A stretch of 64,000 bases of DNA from Paenibacillus silviterrae (lineage in GTDB: Bacteria > Bacillota > Bacilli > Paenibacillales > NBRC-103111): contig NZ_JASKUT010000002.1 of assembly GCF_030167925.1 (NCBI RefSeq), positions 558,001 to 622,000 on the forward strand, read 5' to 3'. Position 1 is the first letter of the stretch. Each line of letters starts with the position of its first letter. The notes beneath the pieces are model-generated. The model made no database searches and was not told the DNA's origin. It saw nothing but the letters and a program-made list of their open reading frames with translations. A program made the translations under genes and the position numbers. This document shows, piece by piece, positions 16,047 to 25,203 of this stretch.

Positions 16047-17579
16047 TTAGGACACAAGCTCCACCTGCCGGGAGCCGTCTTCCCTTAAGGTAAATCGGAA
16101 CAGCTTCCCTTCCTTCGTGTAATATACGGTCATTCCGCTCATGCTCAGTTCCTTCGGATGACATTCGATAAAGGCCTGGTAGGAGAGCTTGCCGCTCACC
16201 AGACCGGCAAGATCCACTCCGTCGAATCGGACACCGTCGTGCTCTTCCAGGGCCGGCTGATAGTCCGGGTCGGTCTTCCCGTCATATCTCCAAACGTTGT
16301 TACCCTTCGCTCCATTGATTACCGTGGCAGAGGGATTACCGAAACGGGAACGAATGCCATTGCGGGATACACCGGGTACCAGCTTTTCGATCATCCATTG
16401 ACTGGTTGGCTTGAGCAGACTCGTCGTTCGTGTTTCATGATCATATGCAACCTCAAAGCCGGTGAAGCGCGCCATATCTTCTACAGACAGGAACCAGCGG
16501 TTGATGTAGAACACCGGGGGATGCAGCGGCTCCTGTTTTACCCCGTTGACGTATACGGATAATACTCCGGTATAAGCGGAGATCTGCTGCTGCTTTGCAT
16601 TTTGTGCTGGCTTATGCTCGGAGCTGCCTTTCAACAGGGAGCTTCTTGTGAAGTGGATGCCTCCGTACCACTCCGACAAGTGATCGACCAAAGCTCCGGC
16701 TTCTTCGGCAGGAAGATAATTGATGCCTCCTACGTTAAGAGGGATGGAAGCTAGCGGCTGAGTAACGCCGTTCCACTGAATGGTAAGCGCGGGATTCGTC
16801 CAGCCGATAACCTCGCTTACGGTATAGCCGTTCGATCCGTTGCCGGTGTGGGGCGTTCGGAAAAAGAGCGGCTCACTGTTCACATAGGTTGTCTTGTTAT
16901 ATGTATTGCGCTCTACGCGAACACCTAGGACATCCGTGAGCAGCTGCTCCGGCGCGACCCACCCCGTTCCGGTACGCTGTACTGGTTCGTCAATCGCGTA
17001 GGACTGGCCTTCCCATTCGATCGTACTACTGCCGGCCTTGAGCAGCAAAGTTCTAGACCCATAGACAGCCTCAAGCTCCTCACCCTGGCCATGTTCGGTT
17101 ACAGTAAACCCCATGGACTCCAATACTTCTCGTGCGGGAAGCAAACCAAGCGGAAGCTCCGCCTGCTCTGGGAACAGGTTTACACCGTTCACTACCGCGG
17201 TATGCGGTTTGTGGTCGTATGGTCCGTGCGGGGGAGTTACGGAAGCCAGCACCCCATTTTGATATTCCACATATCCCCCGATAAGCATACCGCTCTGAGC
17301 ACCTTGGATTGGAGGAAATAAAGAGAGATACGTCTGAATAAATTGCTGGAGCGCTTCTCCCTCCAATTTGCGCGTTTTAGCGGCATAAGCGGTGGCGTTC
17401 ACCTTCGTCCCCAGCGTGGAAATCTGTTCGTCGGAAGCGCCAAGCTGCTTCAATAACGCTATAGCTTCCGGAGAAGGTTGATTCTGTTCCGTTGGAGCGG
17501 GCTCGGCGCCAGCGGAATACACAGCGTGCGAACCAAGTAAGCAGAGGGCGATAATTAGAACACCCAGTTTCTTTTTCAT
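16047..17579 (-). CDS. Secreted protein with copper-amine-oxidase-N-like domains
   Basis: A 510-residue exported protein: signal peptide at 1-25 (MKKKLGVLIIALCLLGSHAVYSAGA), a helical region at about 35-75, then three stretches related to the copper-amine-oxidase-N stalk domain (about 120-220, 225-310 and 330-385), each with a strand such as VVNGVNL or VYVNGVK and a proline-rich step. The C-terminal 110 residues are unlike these and may form a separate domain of the SmpA/OmlA or DUF4309 style (RNGIRSRFGNPSATVI). ATG 17579 is six bases after AGGAGGT; an ATG that touches the binding site was rejected. It probably sits on the cell surface. No catalytic residues were recognised. Confidence 0.65.
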   Translation of the reverse strand: MKKKLGVLIIALCLLGSHAVYSAGAEPAPTEQNQPSPEAIALLKQLGASDEQISTLGTKVNATAYAAKTRKLEGEALQQFIQTYLSLFPPIQGAQSGMLIGGYVEYQNGVLASVTPPHGPYDHKPHTAVVNGVNLFPEQAELPLGLLPAREVLESMGFTVTEHGQGEELEAVYGSRTLLLKAGSSTIEWEGQSYAIDEPVQRTGTGWVAPEQLLTDVLGVRVERNTYNKTTYVNSEPLFFRTPHTGNGSNGYTVSEVIGWTNPALTIQWNGVTQPLASIPLNVGGINYLPAEEAGALVDHLSEWYGGIHFTRSSLLKGSSEHKPAQNAKQQQISAYTGVLSVYVNGVKQEPLHPPVFYINRWFLSVEDMARFTGFEVAYDHETRTTSLLKPTSQWMIEKLVPGVSRNGIRSRFGNPSATVINGAKGNNVWRYDGKTDPDYQPALEEHDGVRFDGVDLAGLVSGKLSYQAFIECHPKELSMSGMTVYYTKEGKLFRFTLREDGSRQVELVS

Positions 17580-17704
17580 CAACATACCTCCTATCGATTC
17601 ATCCATTATAGACTCTTTTACTTGGATAAAGTTTCTAAAGAATGGATAAATATGGGTTGGTTCTCTGGGGAGGTTTGCTTATAATTGGAAAAGGAGGTGT
17701 TCAG

Positions 17705-17971
17705 ATGAAAAGGTTATTCCCCGGTATGTGTTTTGTACTCGGAGTGATCGTGCTTTATTACGGAGTCCGTATCGTATCAGGTATGATCCTCACGATGTAT
17801 TATGTACCCGATATCATCAACAGCTATGCTTCTGTCGATTCGCTGCAGTCGAAGACGAGCTTCGGAGTTCAGCTTAGTTCCTATGGACGAGCAGTGGAGG
17901 CCTTGCTCGTAGCTGCTGCGGGGCTTGGGCTGTATGTAGCGGGAAATCGGCTGCTGCGAAAAAGAGGCTAA
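17705..17971 (+). CDS. Small hypothetical membrane protein
   Basis: An 88-residue protein with two predicted transmembrane segments (about 5-27, FPGMCFVLGVIVLYYGVRIVSGM, and about 60-80, ALLVAAAGLGLYVAGN) and a basic C-terminus. ATG 17705 is preceded by AAAGGAGGTG, an excellent ribosome binding site; a longer frame starting at 17642 would include hydrophobic sequence without a site. No family was recognised and the neighbours give no functional clue. Confidence 0.6.
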   Translation: MKRLFPGMCFVLGVIVLYYGVRIVSGMILTMYYVPDIINSYASVDSLQSKTSFGVQLSSYGRAVEALLVAAAGLGLYVAGNRLLRKRG

Positions 17972-18090
17972 GCCGAAAGCGTCAATGCCTCCAGTGCGAG
18001 AAGGGCATTGCCGCGGAGCTTTTATCAGAGCAGGGGCAGTTCCGCAAGCTCCCGATAGGCTTCTCCAACGGGTATAATTTTGAAGTAAGG

Positions 18091-18119
18091 TTGAACTTCC
18101 CGCAGTGTTGAATTATAGT
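18091..18119 (+). promoter_or_regulatory. Promoter of the XRE-cupin gene with half operator
   Basis: TTGAAC (18091-18096), a 17-base spacer and TATAGT (18114-18119). The right half of the operator found at three other promoters, TTGAA (18108-18112), is directly before the -10, with 41 bases to the ATG as at the sulfatase and cupin genes. The left half is not conserved. Confidence 0.5.
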
Positions 18120-18153
18120 TATAAACAAAATGCTAATAAAGAGGTTGCTGACA

Positions 18154-18723
18154 ATGGAGTTGGGCAAACGGATTAAGTACTTCCGCAAGTCGCAAAGAAG
18201 GACACTGAATGAAATTGCACAGGTATGCGGGTTTACGAACAGTCTGCTTTCCAAAATTGAAAATGGCAAAACAACGCCCCCGATTTCTACATTGGTCAAA
18301 ATAGCCAATGCATTAGGGGTACGGGTATCGGACCTGTTGGGTGAAAACGAGCAAGTGGGTACCGTTCTTACGAAGAAGGATGCCATTGAGGGGAACCTGA
18401 TCTCTACGAACAAGGGATACTCCTTCTACACCTTCGCCCCGGAATTGAAGGACAAGCTGATGCAGCCGTTTCTTTTCCATGCTCGTAAGGATGAAATTAA
18501 ACAGCATGTGTTTTCTCACACCGGCCACGAGTTCGTTTACATGCTGGAAGGGCAAATGAGATATAAGGTAGGTGCTGTGGAATACACGCTGCTGCCGGGG
18601 GATAGCGTTTACTTTAATTCGCTGGAAGAGCATACGCTGGTTCCCATAACGGAGGAAGTGAAATATTTGGCTGTGTTTGCCGATACGGGCGAGAACCATC
18701 CGGCGAACCAGGGAGAAGAGTAG
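18154..18723 (+). CDS. XRE family transcriptional regulator with C-terminal cupin domain
   Basis: A 189-residue regulator. The helix-turn-helix is at residues about 4-60 (LGKRIKYFRKSQRRTLNEIAQVCGFTNSLLSKIENGKTTPPISTLVKIANALGV). The cupin is at about 100-175 (HTGHEFVYMLEGQMRYKVGAVEYTLLPGDSVYFNSLEEHTL), with a metal-binding His/Glu pattern. This architecture is common in regulators that sense a small molecule through the cupin. ATG 18154 is nine bases after GAGG. It lies directly before a sulfatase gene with a palindromic operator, and its own promoter has one half of that operator, so it is the best candidate regulator of the palindrome regulon in this window. Confidence 0.88.
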   Translation: MELGKRIKYFRKSQRRTLNEIAQVCGFTNSLLSKIENGKTTPPISTLVKIANALGVRVSDLLGENEQVGTVLTKKDAIEGNLISTNKGYSFYTFAPELKDKLMQPFLFHARKDEIKQHVFSHTGHEFVYMLEGQMRYKVGAVEYTLLPGDSVYFNSLEEHTLVPITEEVKYLAVFADTGENHPANQGEE

Positions 18724-18760
18724 AGGGGTGTTTTGAAGCTGAACATCTCTCTGTTTTTTT
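18722..18760 (+). terminator. Terminator of the XRE-cupin gene
   Basis: AGAGGGGTGTT and AACATCTCTCT form an eleven-base stem with G-U pairs around a nine-base loop, followed by eight Ts ending at 18760. Confidence 0.7.
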
Positions 18761-18764
18761 TGTA

Positions 18765-18792
18765 TTGAAATTCAACTATATTGAATTATAAT
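18765..18792 (+). promoter_or_regulatory. Sulfatase promoter with palindromic operator
   Basis: TTGAAA (18765-18770), a 16-base spacer and TATAAT (18787-18792). The spacer is filled by TTCAA-CTATA-TTGAA (18771-18785), so bound repressor would block RNA polymerase. The same arrangement recurs at 40642-40669. Confidence 0.75.
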
Positions 18793-18825
18793 TAAGATAA
18801 TTGAAAATTCAGGAGGTCATCTAAC

Positions 18826-20292
18826 ATGCCGGAATTGAAAAACAAAAGGCCTAATATCTTGTTTATATTAGCAGACGACATGGGTGCCTGGGCACTCGGC
18901 TGTGCGGGTAATGATGAGATTCGCACTCCGAACCTGGATCGGTTGGCGGCGGAAGGCGTTCGGTTCGACAATTTCTTCTGCGCATCTCCGGTCTGTTCGC
19001 CGGCGCGCGCTTCGATCATGACAGGGCGTATCCCATCCCAGCATGGCGTGCACGATTGGATTCGCTCAGGTAATGTGACCAAGAGCGAGCTGGAAGAGGA
19101 TGTGCGTTCGAACAAAGTGTTTGGCGAAGAGCGAGTTGCTATCGATTATTTGGAAGGGCAAGCGACGTATACAGAGCTGCTAGCCCAAGCGAATTATTCC
19201 TGCGCTTTAAGCGGTAAATGGCATTTGGGCAACAATGCGGTGCCGCATAGAGGATTTGATCGCTGGTTCTCGATAGCACGAGGCGGCTGTTCTTATATGA
19301 AGCCGGATATCGTGAAGGACGGAAAGATTTGCATCGAAGAAGGGTATATTACCGATTTCATTACGGAGCATGCTTTGCAATTTCTGAGTGAAATGGCAGG
19401 AGAGGATAAGCCCTTTTATTTGAGCGTTCATTATACGGCACCGCATTCTCCCTGGGATCGTTCGGAGCACCCGGAGGAATACGTTACCCTTTATGACGAT
19501 TGCCCGTTCCATTCGGCTCCCGAAATGCCGTTGCACCCGGACCAAGCTAGAACTTGCCCACATGGGGTTGGAGAGAAGCGTAAGGAGCTTCTTAAAGGCT
19601 ACTACGCGTCTATTACTGCCATGGATGCGGGAATCGGACGGATCATGGAGCGGCTAGGGCAGCTGGGGCTGGACGACAATACCCTGGTTATTTTTATGGG
19701 TGATAACGGAATGAACATGGGGCACCATGGAATATGGGGCAAAGGAAACGGAACGTTCCCGCTCAATATGTTCGATACTTCAGTGAAAGTTCCGGCTATC
19801 TTCCGCCATGCCGGCGAGATAACCGCAGGTCAGGTTAGGACCGAGCTGTTAAGCCAATACGATCTGTTCCCTACTTTATTAGATTATGCGGGAGTTGAGA
19901 AGCTTGAGCACAACCGGCAAACGGAGCTTCCGGGAATAAGCTTCGCCGGTCTGCTGAAAGGGGAATCCGGCTCCGATCATGAGAACATCGTTATTTACGA
20001 CGAGTACGGTCCGGTAAGGATGATTCGTACCAGGGAGTGGAAATATGTGCATCGGTATCCCTATGGACCGCATGAGCTGTATGATTTGAGTAACGACCCG
20101 AACGAGGAAATCAATAGGATTGACGATCCGCAATGCAAGGATATGCTGCATTCATTGCGTGTTCGTTTAGGTGAATGGTTCGGGAAATACGTGATTCCTG
20201 ACAAGGACGGAGTATATGCGCCTGTCAAAGGATTCGGACAATTAAGACCTGTCTCCCCCGGCAGGAGTGAGGAAAGCTTCAAGGATTTCTAG
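18826..20292 (+). CDS. Sulfatase (formylglycine-dependent)
   Basis: A 488-residue type I sulfatase. The active-site motif CxPxR is present as CSPAR with Cys57, which a maturase would convert to formylglycine. Metal-binding Asp residues are at D17/D18 (LADDMG), and GKWHLG, a second family signature, is near residue 128. PHSPW and GDNG give further metal ligands. It hydrolyses sulfate esters, probably of a sugar. No signal peptide is visible, so it should act in the cytoplasm on imported oligosaccharides. ATG 18826 has AGGAGGT nearby. It has its own promoter with a palindromic operator and its own terminator. The sugar specificity cannot be told from sequence. Confidence 0.93.
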   Translation: MPELKNKRPNILFILADDMGAWALGCAGNDEIRTPNLDRLAAEGVRFDNFFCASPVCSPARASIMTGRIPSQHGVHDWIRSGNVTKSELEEDVRSNKVFGEERVAIDYLEGQATYTELLAQANYSCALSGKWHLGNNAVPHRGFDRWFSIARGGCSYMKPDIVKDGKICIEEGYITDFITEHALQFLSEMAGEDKPFYLSVHYTAPHSPWDRSEHPEEYVTLYDDCPFHSAPEMPLHPDQARTCPHGVGEKRKELLKGYYASITAMDAGIGRIMERLGQLGLDDNTLVIFMGDNGMNMGHHGIWGKGNGTFPLNMFDTSVKVPAIFRHAGEITAGQVRTELLSQYDLFPTLLDYAGVEKLEHNRQTELPGISFAGLLKGESGSDHENIVIYDEYGPVRMIRTREWKYVHRYPYGPHELYDLSNDPNEEINRIDDPQCKDMLHSLRVRLGEWFGKYVIPDKDGVYAPVKGFGQLRPVSPGRSEESFKDF

Positions 20293-20541
20293 AATCTTTA
20301 TACTAAGAATCGCAGTAAAACAGCCCGCACTTTGGGCTGTTTTATTTTTTAATACACTTTAGAGCACCATTCACATGTAACATGTACGGAATTACGGAGT
20401 ATTGACTTATTTCTCAATCATTTCAGAAAGGGGGTTATGGGAAAGATTGTGTTCCTTTATTATGAAAATTGAGCAGCCGACATAGAGGAACGCAGCTCAT
20501 TGCAGGATTAAAAATGGGCCTGGTCGTCTGAAAAAAAACTG
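20293..20541. other. Intergenic region before the ROK-controlled run
   Basis: From the sulfatase stop to the next promoter there is no supported gene. It holds the sulfatase terminator (20317-20350), then about 190 bases in which only a poorly spaced eleven-codon frame (20437-20472) was seen and not accepted. Confidence 0.6.
20317..20350 (+). terminator. Terminator of the sulfatase gene
   Basis: AAAACAGCCC (20317-20326) and GGGCTGTTTT (20334-20343) around a seven-base loop, followed by a T-run. Confidence 0.85.
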
Positions 20542-20603
20542 TTGAGCTTTTCGGCAAAGTAGGTATATAATGGATTTGTAGATAATTAATTCATTTAATT
20601 AAT
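20542..20603 (+). promoter_or_regulatory. Promoter and probable ROK operator of the glycan run
   Basis: TTGAGC (20542-20547), an 18-base spacer and TATAAT (20566-20571). Just after the expected start of transcription lies a perfect inverted repeat ATTAATT-CATTT-AATTAAT (20585-20603). The second gene of the run encodes a ROK repressor, and ROK proteins bind AT-rich palindromes of this kind, so autoregulation is likely. Confidence 0.6.
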
Positions 20604-20667
20604 AAACGTGCGAAGAGGGATGGTTCATATTACCGGTCCCTAATGCGGCAAGGGCGTGATATTGGAT

Positions 20668-21831
20668 ATGGGGAAAATTCGTTACGGCATGGTCGGCGGG
20701 GGAGAGGGCGCTTTTATTGCTGACGTACACCGCAAAGGCGCCATGTTTGACGGACTATGCGAGCTTACGGCCGGCTGCTTCTCGCGAAGGCAAGACAACA
20801 ATGCGGCTACCGGACATAGGCTCGGGCTTCATGACTCGCGTATATATGCTTCCTACGAAGAGATGGCCGCGAGCGAGGCGAAGCGGGAGGATGGCATCGA
20901 CTTTGTTGTCGTCGTGACACCGAACGACTCACATTATGAGATCGTGAAGGCATTTCTGCTTCAGGGAATACCCGTTATGTGTGATAAACCGCTCGCCTTA
21001 ACGTTGTCTCAAGGAGAGGAACTGGCAGCCTTATCCGCGGAGCGCGGACTTCCCTGCGCGGTAACCTACGCTTACTCGGGTTACCCCATGATCAAGCAGG
21101 CGCGCGAGATGATACGCCGCGGAGACATCGGAGAGCTGAGGAGTGTGGTAGCCGAATATGCTCAGGAGGGGATCGCGAATCCTACCAGGAAAGGAACCAA
21201 CTGGCGTACCGATCCGAATATTCAGGGGGAATCGTTCGCCGTAGCCGATATCGGTACCCACATTGAACATACCGTCCGTTATATGACGGGGCTGCGCATC
21301 TCCTCCTTATGCGCCATGTTCAACGGCGCCGGCCTGGATAACGGCTTAGAGACGGACGCCAAGCTGCTGGTCCGGTATGAGGGCGGACCGAACGGGATGT
21401 ATTGGTGCACCAAGCTCGCAATCGGCAGCAAGAACCGATTCGTCATTCGGGTACACGGTTCCAAGGGGACTCTCGAATGGGAGCAGGAGCAGCCGAACGA
21501 CCTGCGTGTATGCTTGAAGGGCGAGCCGGTTCGATTGTATGCGCGGGGAAGGGAGCCGCTATATCCTGAGGCTGCGGCATTCAACCGCCTTCCCGGCGGC
21601 CATGCGGAGGGCACCTATGAGTCTTTCGCCAATCTGTATCGCGCTTACGCATTGGCGATTGGGAAGTGGCGGTCGGGCTTGGCTCCAGAAGAGCTCGATT
21701 TCGACTATCCCAGCTTCGAGGATGGAGTGCAGGGCTTGCGCTTTATCGAGGCATGTCTGAACAGCGCCAAGGGCAACTCTTCATGGGCCTCCTTACCGTG
21801 CGGTGCCGGCGCGGGTAGGAAAGCATTTTGA
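20668..21831 (+). CDS. Gfo/Idh/MocA family oxidoreductase
   Basis: A 387-residue NAD(P)-dependent dehydrogenase. The Rossmann motif YGMVGGGEG is at about residues 6-14, the TPNDSHY segment is near 92, and the family EKP motif appears as DKPL near residue 115. A C-terminal alpha/beta substrate domain follows from about 130. Such enzymes oxidise or rearrange sugars, inositols or sugar acids. ATG 20668 begins right at the Rossmann strand; TTG 20662 is closer to the binding site AAGGG, so the exact start is uncertain. It is the first gene of a same-strand run of eight that ends with a sulfatase at 32325. Confidence 0.88.
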   Translation: MGKIRYGMVGGGEGAFIADVHRKGAMFDGLCELTAGCFSRRQDNNAATGHRLGLHDSRIYASYEEMAASEAKREDGIDFVVVVTPNDSHYEIVKAFLLQGIPVMCDKPLALTLSQGEELAALSAERGLPCAVTYAYSGYPMIKQAREMIRRGDIGELRSVVAEYAQEGIANPTRKGTNWRTDPNIQGESFAVADIGTHIEHTVRYMTGLRISSLCAMFNGAGLDNGLETDAKLLVRYEGGPNGMYWCTKLAIGSKNRFVIRVHGSKGTLEWEQEQPNDLRVCLKGEPVRLYARGREPLYPEAAAFNRLPGGHAEGTYESFANLYRAYALAIGKWRSGLAPEELDFDYPSFEDGVQGLRFIEACLNSAKGNSSWASLPCGAGAGRKAF

Positions 21832-21898
21832 CATCGGGCCGGATAATTATTATGATTCAAACTATATTAAGCTGATTCTATCGAAAACAGGTGAACCC

Positions 21899-23050
21899 GT
21901 GAAAAGAGTAGGACATAATACCGCCCGTACGAAACAAATGAATCGCAGCCTGGTGCTGCAGACGTTATTTCGTCATTCTCTCATATCCCGGCAGGAAATT
22001 GCAGAGCTGACTAAGCTTACTCCCGCTACCATTACCAACATTACCCGCGAGCTGATGAACGACAATCTGATTACAGAGGCCGGCAGCTTAAGCACCTCCG
22101 GAACCGGCCGAAGACGAATCGGGATGGAGTTGAATGCGGATGCATACTGGGTGCTGGGAGTGCACATTAGCTTGCGTCGGCTGGAAATCGGCTCTGTCAA
22201 CCTTAAGGGGGAGATCGAGGATCCGGAAGTTCATGAGCTATCGTCGCTGAACACGGAAGAGTTCCTTCGGCTTCTGCAGGAGCTGCTGGAACGCTACATC
22301 TCGAATCGTCCGGGGAGAATATTCCGTGCAATCGGCGCAGGTATTTTCGGGTTCGTCAGTTTCCGAACCGGTGTAGTCAATTGGATTCACTCCGGTTGGA
22401 CCCATATCCCGCTGGCGGCATGGCTGGAAGAACGCTTCGGGCTGCCCGCCTATGTCGATAACAACGTTCGCGCGATGGCGCTTGGTGAAAAGATGTTCGG
22501 CGACAGCAAAGATGTATCCGATTTTATGTCCGTATTTATCGGTACCGGTATCGGCTCCGGCTTGGTCATTAATGATACGATATTCCGCAGCGGTTATATG
22601 GAAACGGGAGAATTCGGCTTCGGTCATATGACATACATACCCGATGGAATCCCGTGCTGGTGCGGCAATCGAGGCTGTCTGGAGCGTTATGCATCCGAAT
22701 CGTCCATTCTGGAGACGCTCGGGCTTTCGAAAATGGACGAAATGCTCTTGAAATACCGCGAGCAAGACCCCAAAGCGGTTGAGCTGCTGCACGAGACCGG
22801 TCGTATCATCGGCAAGGTACTCGTTTCGTTCCTCAACATACTCCATGTGAAGCGAATCGTAATTGGCGGACGCCTCGCTTCGAAGGAGCTGCCGCTGCTG
22901 AAGGAAATCCGCGAGATTGTTCGCGAAAGGTCAGTCACAATGCGTCATTCGCAAATCGAGATTACGGCTTCAACGCTCGGCAGGGAGATCGGTATGATCA
23001 GTGCGGCGGCCTTGGCTATGCACGGTGAATTTTTCGGGGAACCGACTTGA
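21899..23050 (+). CDS. ROK family transcriptional repressor
   Basis: A 383-residue regulator. The winged helix is at residues about 15-75 (MNRSLVLQTLFRHSLISRQEIAELTKLTPATITNITREL), then the ROK sugar-kinase-like domain follows. It shows the zinc-binding block CWCGNRGCLE (near residue 255) and GTGIGSGLV of the nucleotide-like site. Related XylR and NagC proteins release DNA when sugar binds. GTG 21899 follows CAGGTGA; the frame is open further upstream into the dehydrogenase gene. It sits second in the run and probably represses it through the palindrome at 20585. Confidence 0.9.
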   Translation: MKRVGHNTARTKQMNRSLVLQTLFRHSLISRQEIAELTKLTPATITNITRELMNDNLITEAGSLSTSGTGRRRIGMELNADAYWVLGVHISLRRLEIGSVNLKGEIEDPEVHELSSLNTEEFLRLLQELLERYISNRPGRIFRAIGAGIFGFVSFRTGVVNWIHSGWTHIPLAAWLEERFGLPAYVDNNVRAMALGEKMFGDSKDVSDFMSVFIGTGIGSGLVINDTIFRSGYMETGEFGFGHMTYIPDGIPCWCGNRGCLERYASESSILETLGLSKMDEMLLKYREQDPKAVELLHETGRIIGKVLVSFLNILHVKRIVIGGRLASKELPLLKEIREIVRERSVTMRHSQIEITASTLGREIGMISAAALAMHGEFFGEPT

Positions 23051-23149
23051 AGAGGTGGCCGGATAGTGTCGATTGGATGGAAGCGCGATCGGCACCGGTG
23101 TTTCTCTCTACCAATATGGTCAATAAATTAACAGACATGGGTGGTCCAA

Positions 23150-24058
23150 ATGAAGCTGGCATTTCTAACTAACGCTCTTGTCAGCGAAAACATGAACAAT
23201 ATCGAAGAGATGGCGGCATGGGCGCAGAACCACGGCTTCAAGGCGATGGAGGTCGGCCCGAAGCTTCCGCTTGATGAAAGCGCATACAAGCGTGTGGTTG
23301 AAGCTGGTAAGGTGGAAATTGCGGCACTTACCTACTGCCGCAACTTTCTAAGCAGCGACCGTGAAGAAGCCGAAGCCCATCGCGCCGAGCTGCTTCGAAG
23401 AATCGAAACGGCCGGGAAGCTCGGTATTCCTCTAGTAGTGACGTCTACGGGCATCAACAACAGGCGAACGAACGAAAGGTACGATTCGTACGATTCGATA
23501 CGGCCGCTGCCGGCGCGCAGCCTGAATGAGGTCGTATCGTGGCTCGGGCGTGTATTGGAAGCAGCGGAGAAGAACGGTGTCAACATCGCTGTGGAGAACT
23601 GTCCGCTCATGGGGAATATTGCAATATCCCCGGAAATGTGGACTCTGTTGTTCGAATGTCTGGACAGTCCGCGATTCGGGATTGCTTACGACCCGTCGCA
23701 TTTGATATGGCAGTTTATGGACCCATACGCTCCGATAAGGGAGCTGGGTCGACGCATCTTTCACGTCCATGCGAAGGATACGGAAATCGACCGCGACAGG
23801 CTGCGCCGAACCGGCATTCTTACCGATTTCACGTGGTGGCGCTACCGGCTGCCCGGGCTGGGAGAGCTCGATTGGACACGGTTCTTCTCCGCTCTGCATG
23901 AGATCGGCTATACTGCGGCAGTTAGCATTGAGCATGAGGATCCGGTGTGGAGCGGGACGGTGGAGAAAACCAAGCAAGGATTATGCCTGGCGGCAAGCTT
24001 TCTACAGAGCGTTCCCGGCGCCGGTTTGAAGGCGGGGACCGGAGAGATCATCCGATGA
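23150..24058 (+). CDS. Sugar phosphate isomerase/epimerase family TIM barrel protein
   Basis: A 302-residue protein of the AP-endonuclease-2/xylose-isomerase-like TIM-barrel family. Metal ligands expected in this fold are visible as ENCP (Glu near residue 146), DPSHL (near 179), HVHAKD (near 206) and SIEHEDP (near 264). Members isomerise or epimerise keto sugars or inositol derivatives. ATG 23150 was preferred over the GTG at 23141, which overlaps the weak GGGTGG site. It works in the same run as a Gfo/Idh/MocA dehydrogenase, a common pair in sugar conversion pathways. Confidence 0.85.
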   Translation: MKLAFLTNALVSENMNNIEEMAAWAQNHGFKAMEVGPKLPLDESAYKRVVEAGKVEIAALTYCRNFLSSDREEAEAHRAELLRRIETAGKLGIPLVVTSTGINNRRTNERYDSYDSIRPLPARSLNEVVSWLGRVLEAAEKNGVNIAVENCPLMGNIAISPEMWTLLFECLDSPRFGIAYDPSHLIWQFMDPYAPIRELGRRIFHVHAKDTEIDRDRLRRTGILTDFTWWRYRLPGLGELDWTRFFSALHEIGYTAAVSIEHEDPVWSGTVEKTKQGLCLAASFLQSVPGAGLKAGTGEIIR

Positions 24059-24159
24059 CTTGGAGCGTAAGGTGCAGCCGGTTAAATGTTTGGCACATAA
24101 TGAAACGGCTGAAAGACGGCAGCAACCGTCGTATCGGCTTATATTTTGGAGGTTAGCGT

Positions 24160-25164
24160 ATGATAGAAGTGAAAGGGAAACAGATTGTTTTCGTCGATAA
24201 GGATCAAGTCGAGCTGCATGAGGCTTCCTGGGCCGAGGATCAACTGAAAGAGCAAGAGCTTCTGATTGAAACGGAGGCATCCTTTATCAGTGCGGGAACA
24301 GAGCTTGCCATCCTGACAGCAAAGACACCGAAGGTATATCAAAAAGGCTCGTGGAATGCCTATCCATGGAAGGCCGGTTATGCCAGCGTCGGAACCGTAC
24401 GCGCAACCGGGCGGAACGTGCGAGGCTTCGAGCCCGGAGCCCGCGTATTTCTACACGGCAAGCACGGCTCGGCTACCATTGCCAAGGCGGGCGAGCTGCT
24501 CGTGCCGGTACCGGAGGGCATGGATGCTTCGGTCGCGGCTGCGACCCGGCTTGCCAGCATCTCCGCGACGGCGCTGCACGTCTCCGACATCCCCCGGAAT
24601 GGGTGGGTCGCCGTATTCGGTCTAGGACTCGTCGGTAACTTCGCAGCACAAGTTTACCGAATTATGGGCTGCCGTGTGATCGGCGTCGATCCAGCGGCGA
24701 GAAGACGTGAATTGGCCGAGGCGTGCGGAATTCCATATACGGTACATGGGACACCCGAAGAGGTAACCGAACGAATCCGGGACATTACCGGGGGAGACAT
24801 GTGCGCCGTCACAGTCGATGCCGTCGGACACAGCGCCGTTATCCGACAAGCGATGAAGGCTGCAGCGAGCTTCGGTCAGGTCGTTCTCCTCGGGACGCCG
24901 CGAACGCCGTTGGAGGGGAATATGACCGAGCTGCTGGCCGATATCCATTTCCGCTGGTTGTCTCTGCGCGGTGCGCTTAACTTTAACGACCCCGACCGGC
25001 TGAGAGAGATCCAGCGGACCACGTTCGATTGGGTACAGTCCGGACGATTGCACATCGAACCGCTCATCTCTCACCGGCTGAAGCCTGAGGAAGCGCTGAA
25101 GGCTTACGACGGCCTGCAAAATCAGACGGAGGAGTACATTGGCGTCTCCCTGTTATGGAAGTAG
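24160..25164 (+). CDS. MDR-family alcohol dehydrogenase-like oxidoreductase
   Basis: A 334-residue medium-chain dehydrogenase. The N-terminal catalytic domain carries ISAGTEL (around residue 45). The Rossmann domain starts near residue 145 (WVAVFGLGLVGNFAAQ). The classical catalytic-zinc Cys/His pattern is incomplete: GTEL replaces the usual CGTD motif, and no structural-zinc cysteine cluster is seen. The protein resembles the sorbitol or threonine-dehydrogenase-like group used with Gfo/Idh/MocA genes in sugar loci. ATG 24160 follows TTGGAGGT. The substrate is unknown but probably a sugar or sugar acid. Confidence 0.8.
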   Translation: MIEVKGKQIVFVDKDQVELHEASWAEDQLKEQELLIETEASFISAGTELAILTAKTPKVYQKGSWNAYPWKAGYASVGTVRATGRNVRGFEPGARVFLHGKHGSATIAKAGELLVPVPEGMDASVAAATRLASISATALHVSDIPRNGWVAVFGLGLVGNFAAQVYRIMGCRVIGVDPAARRRELAEACGIPYTVHGTPEEVTERIRDITGGDMCAVTVDAVGHSAVIRQAMKAAASFGQVVLLGTPRTPLEGNMTELLADIHFRWLSLRGALNFNDPDRLREIQRTTFDWVQSGRLHIEPLISHRLKPEEALKAYDGLQNQTEEYIGVSLLWK

Positions 25165-25203
25165 TTGACTAGTGGCAGCGATTGATTCTAAGGAGGAGAA
25201 GGA

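Noticed and set aside
20437..20472. Eleven-codon frame after AAAGGGGG
   Set aside because: The binding site is only two bases from the ATG and no function is suggested; it lies upstream of the mapped promoter.
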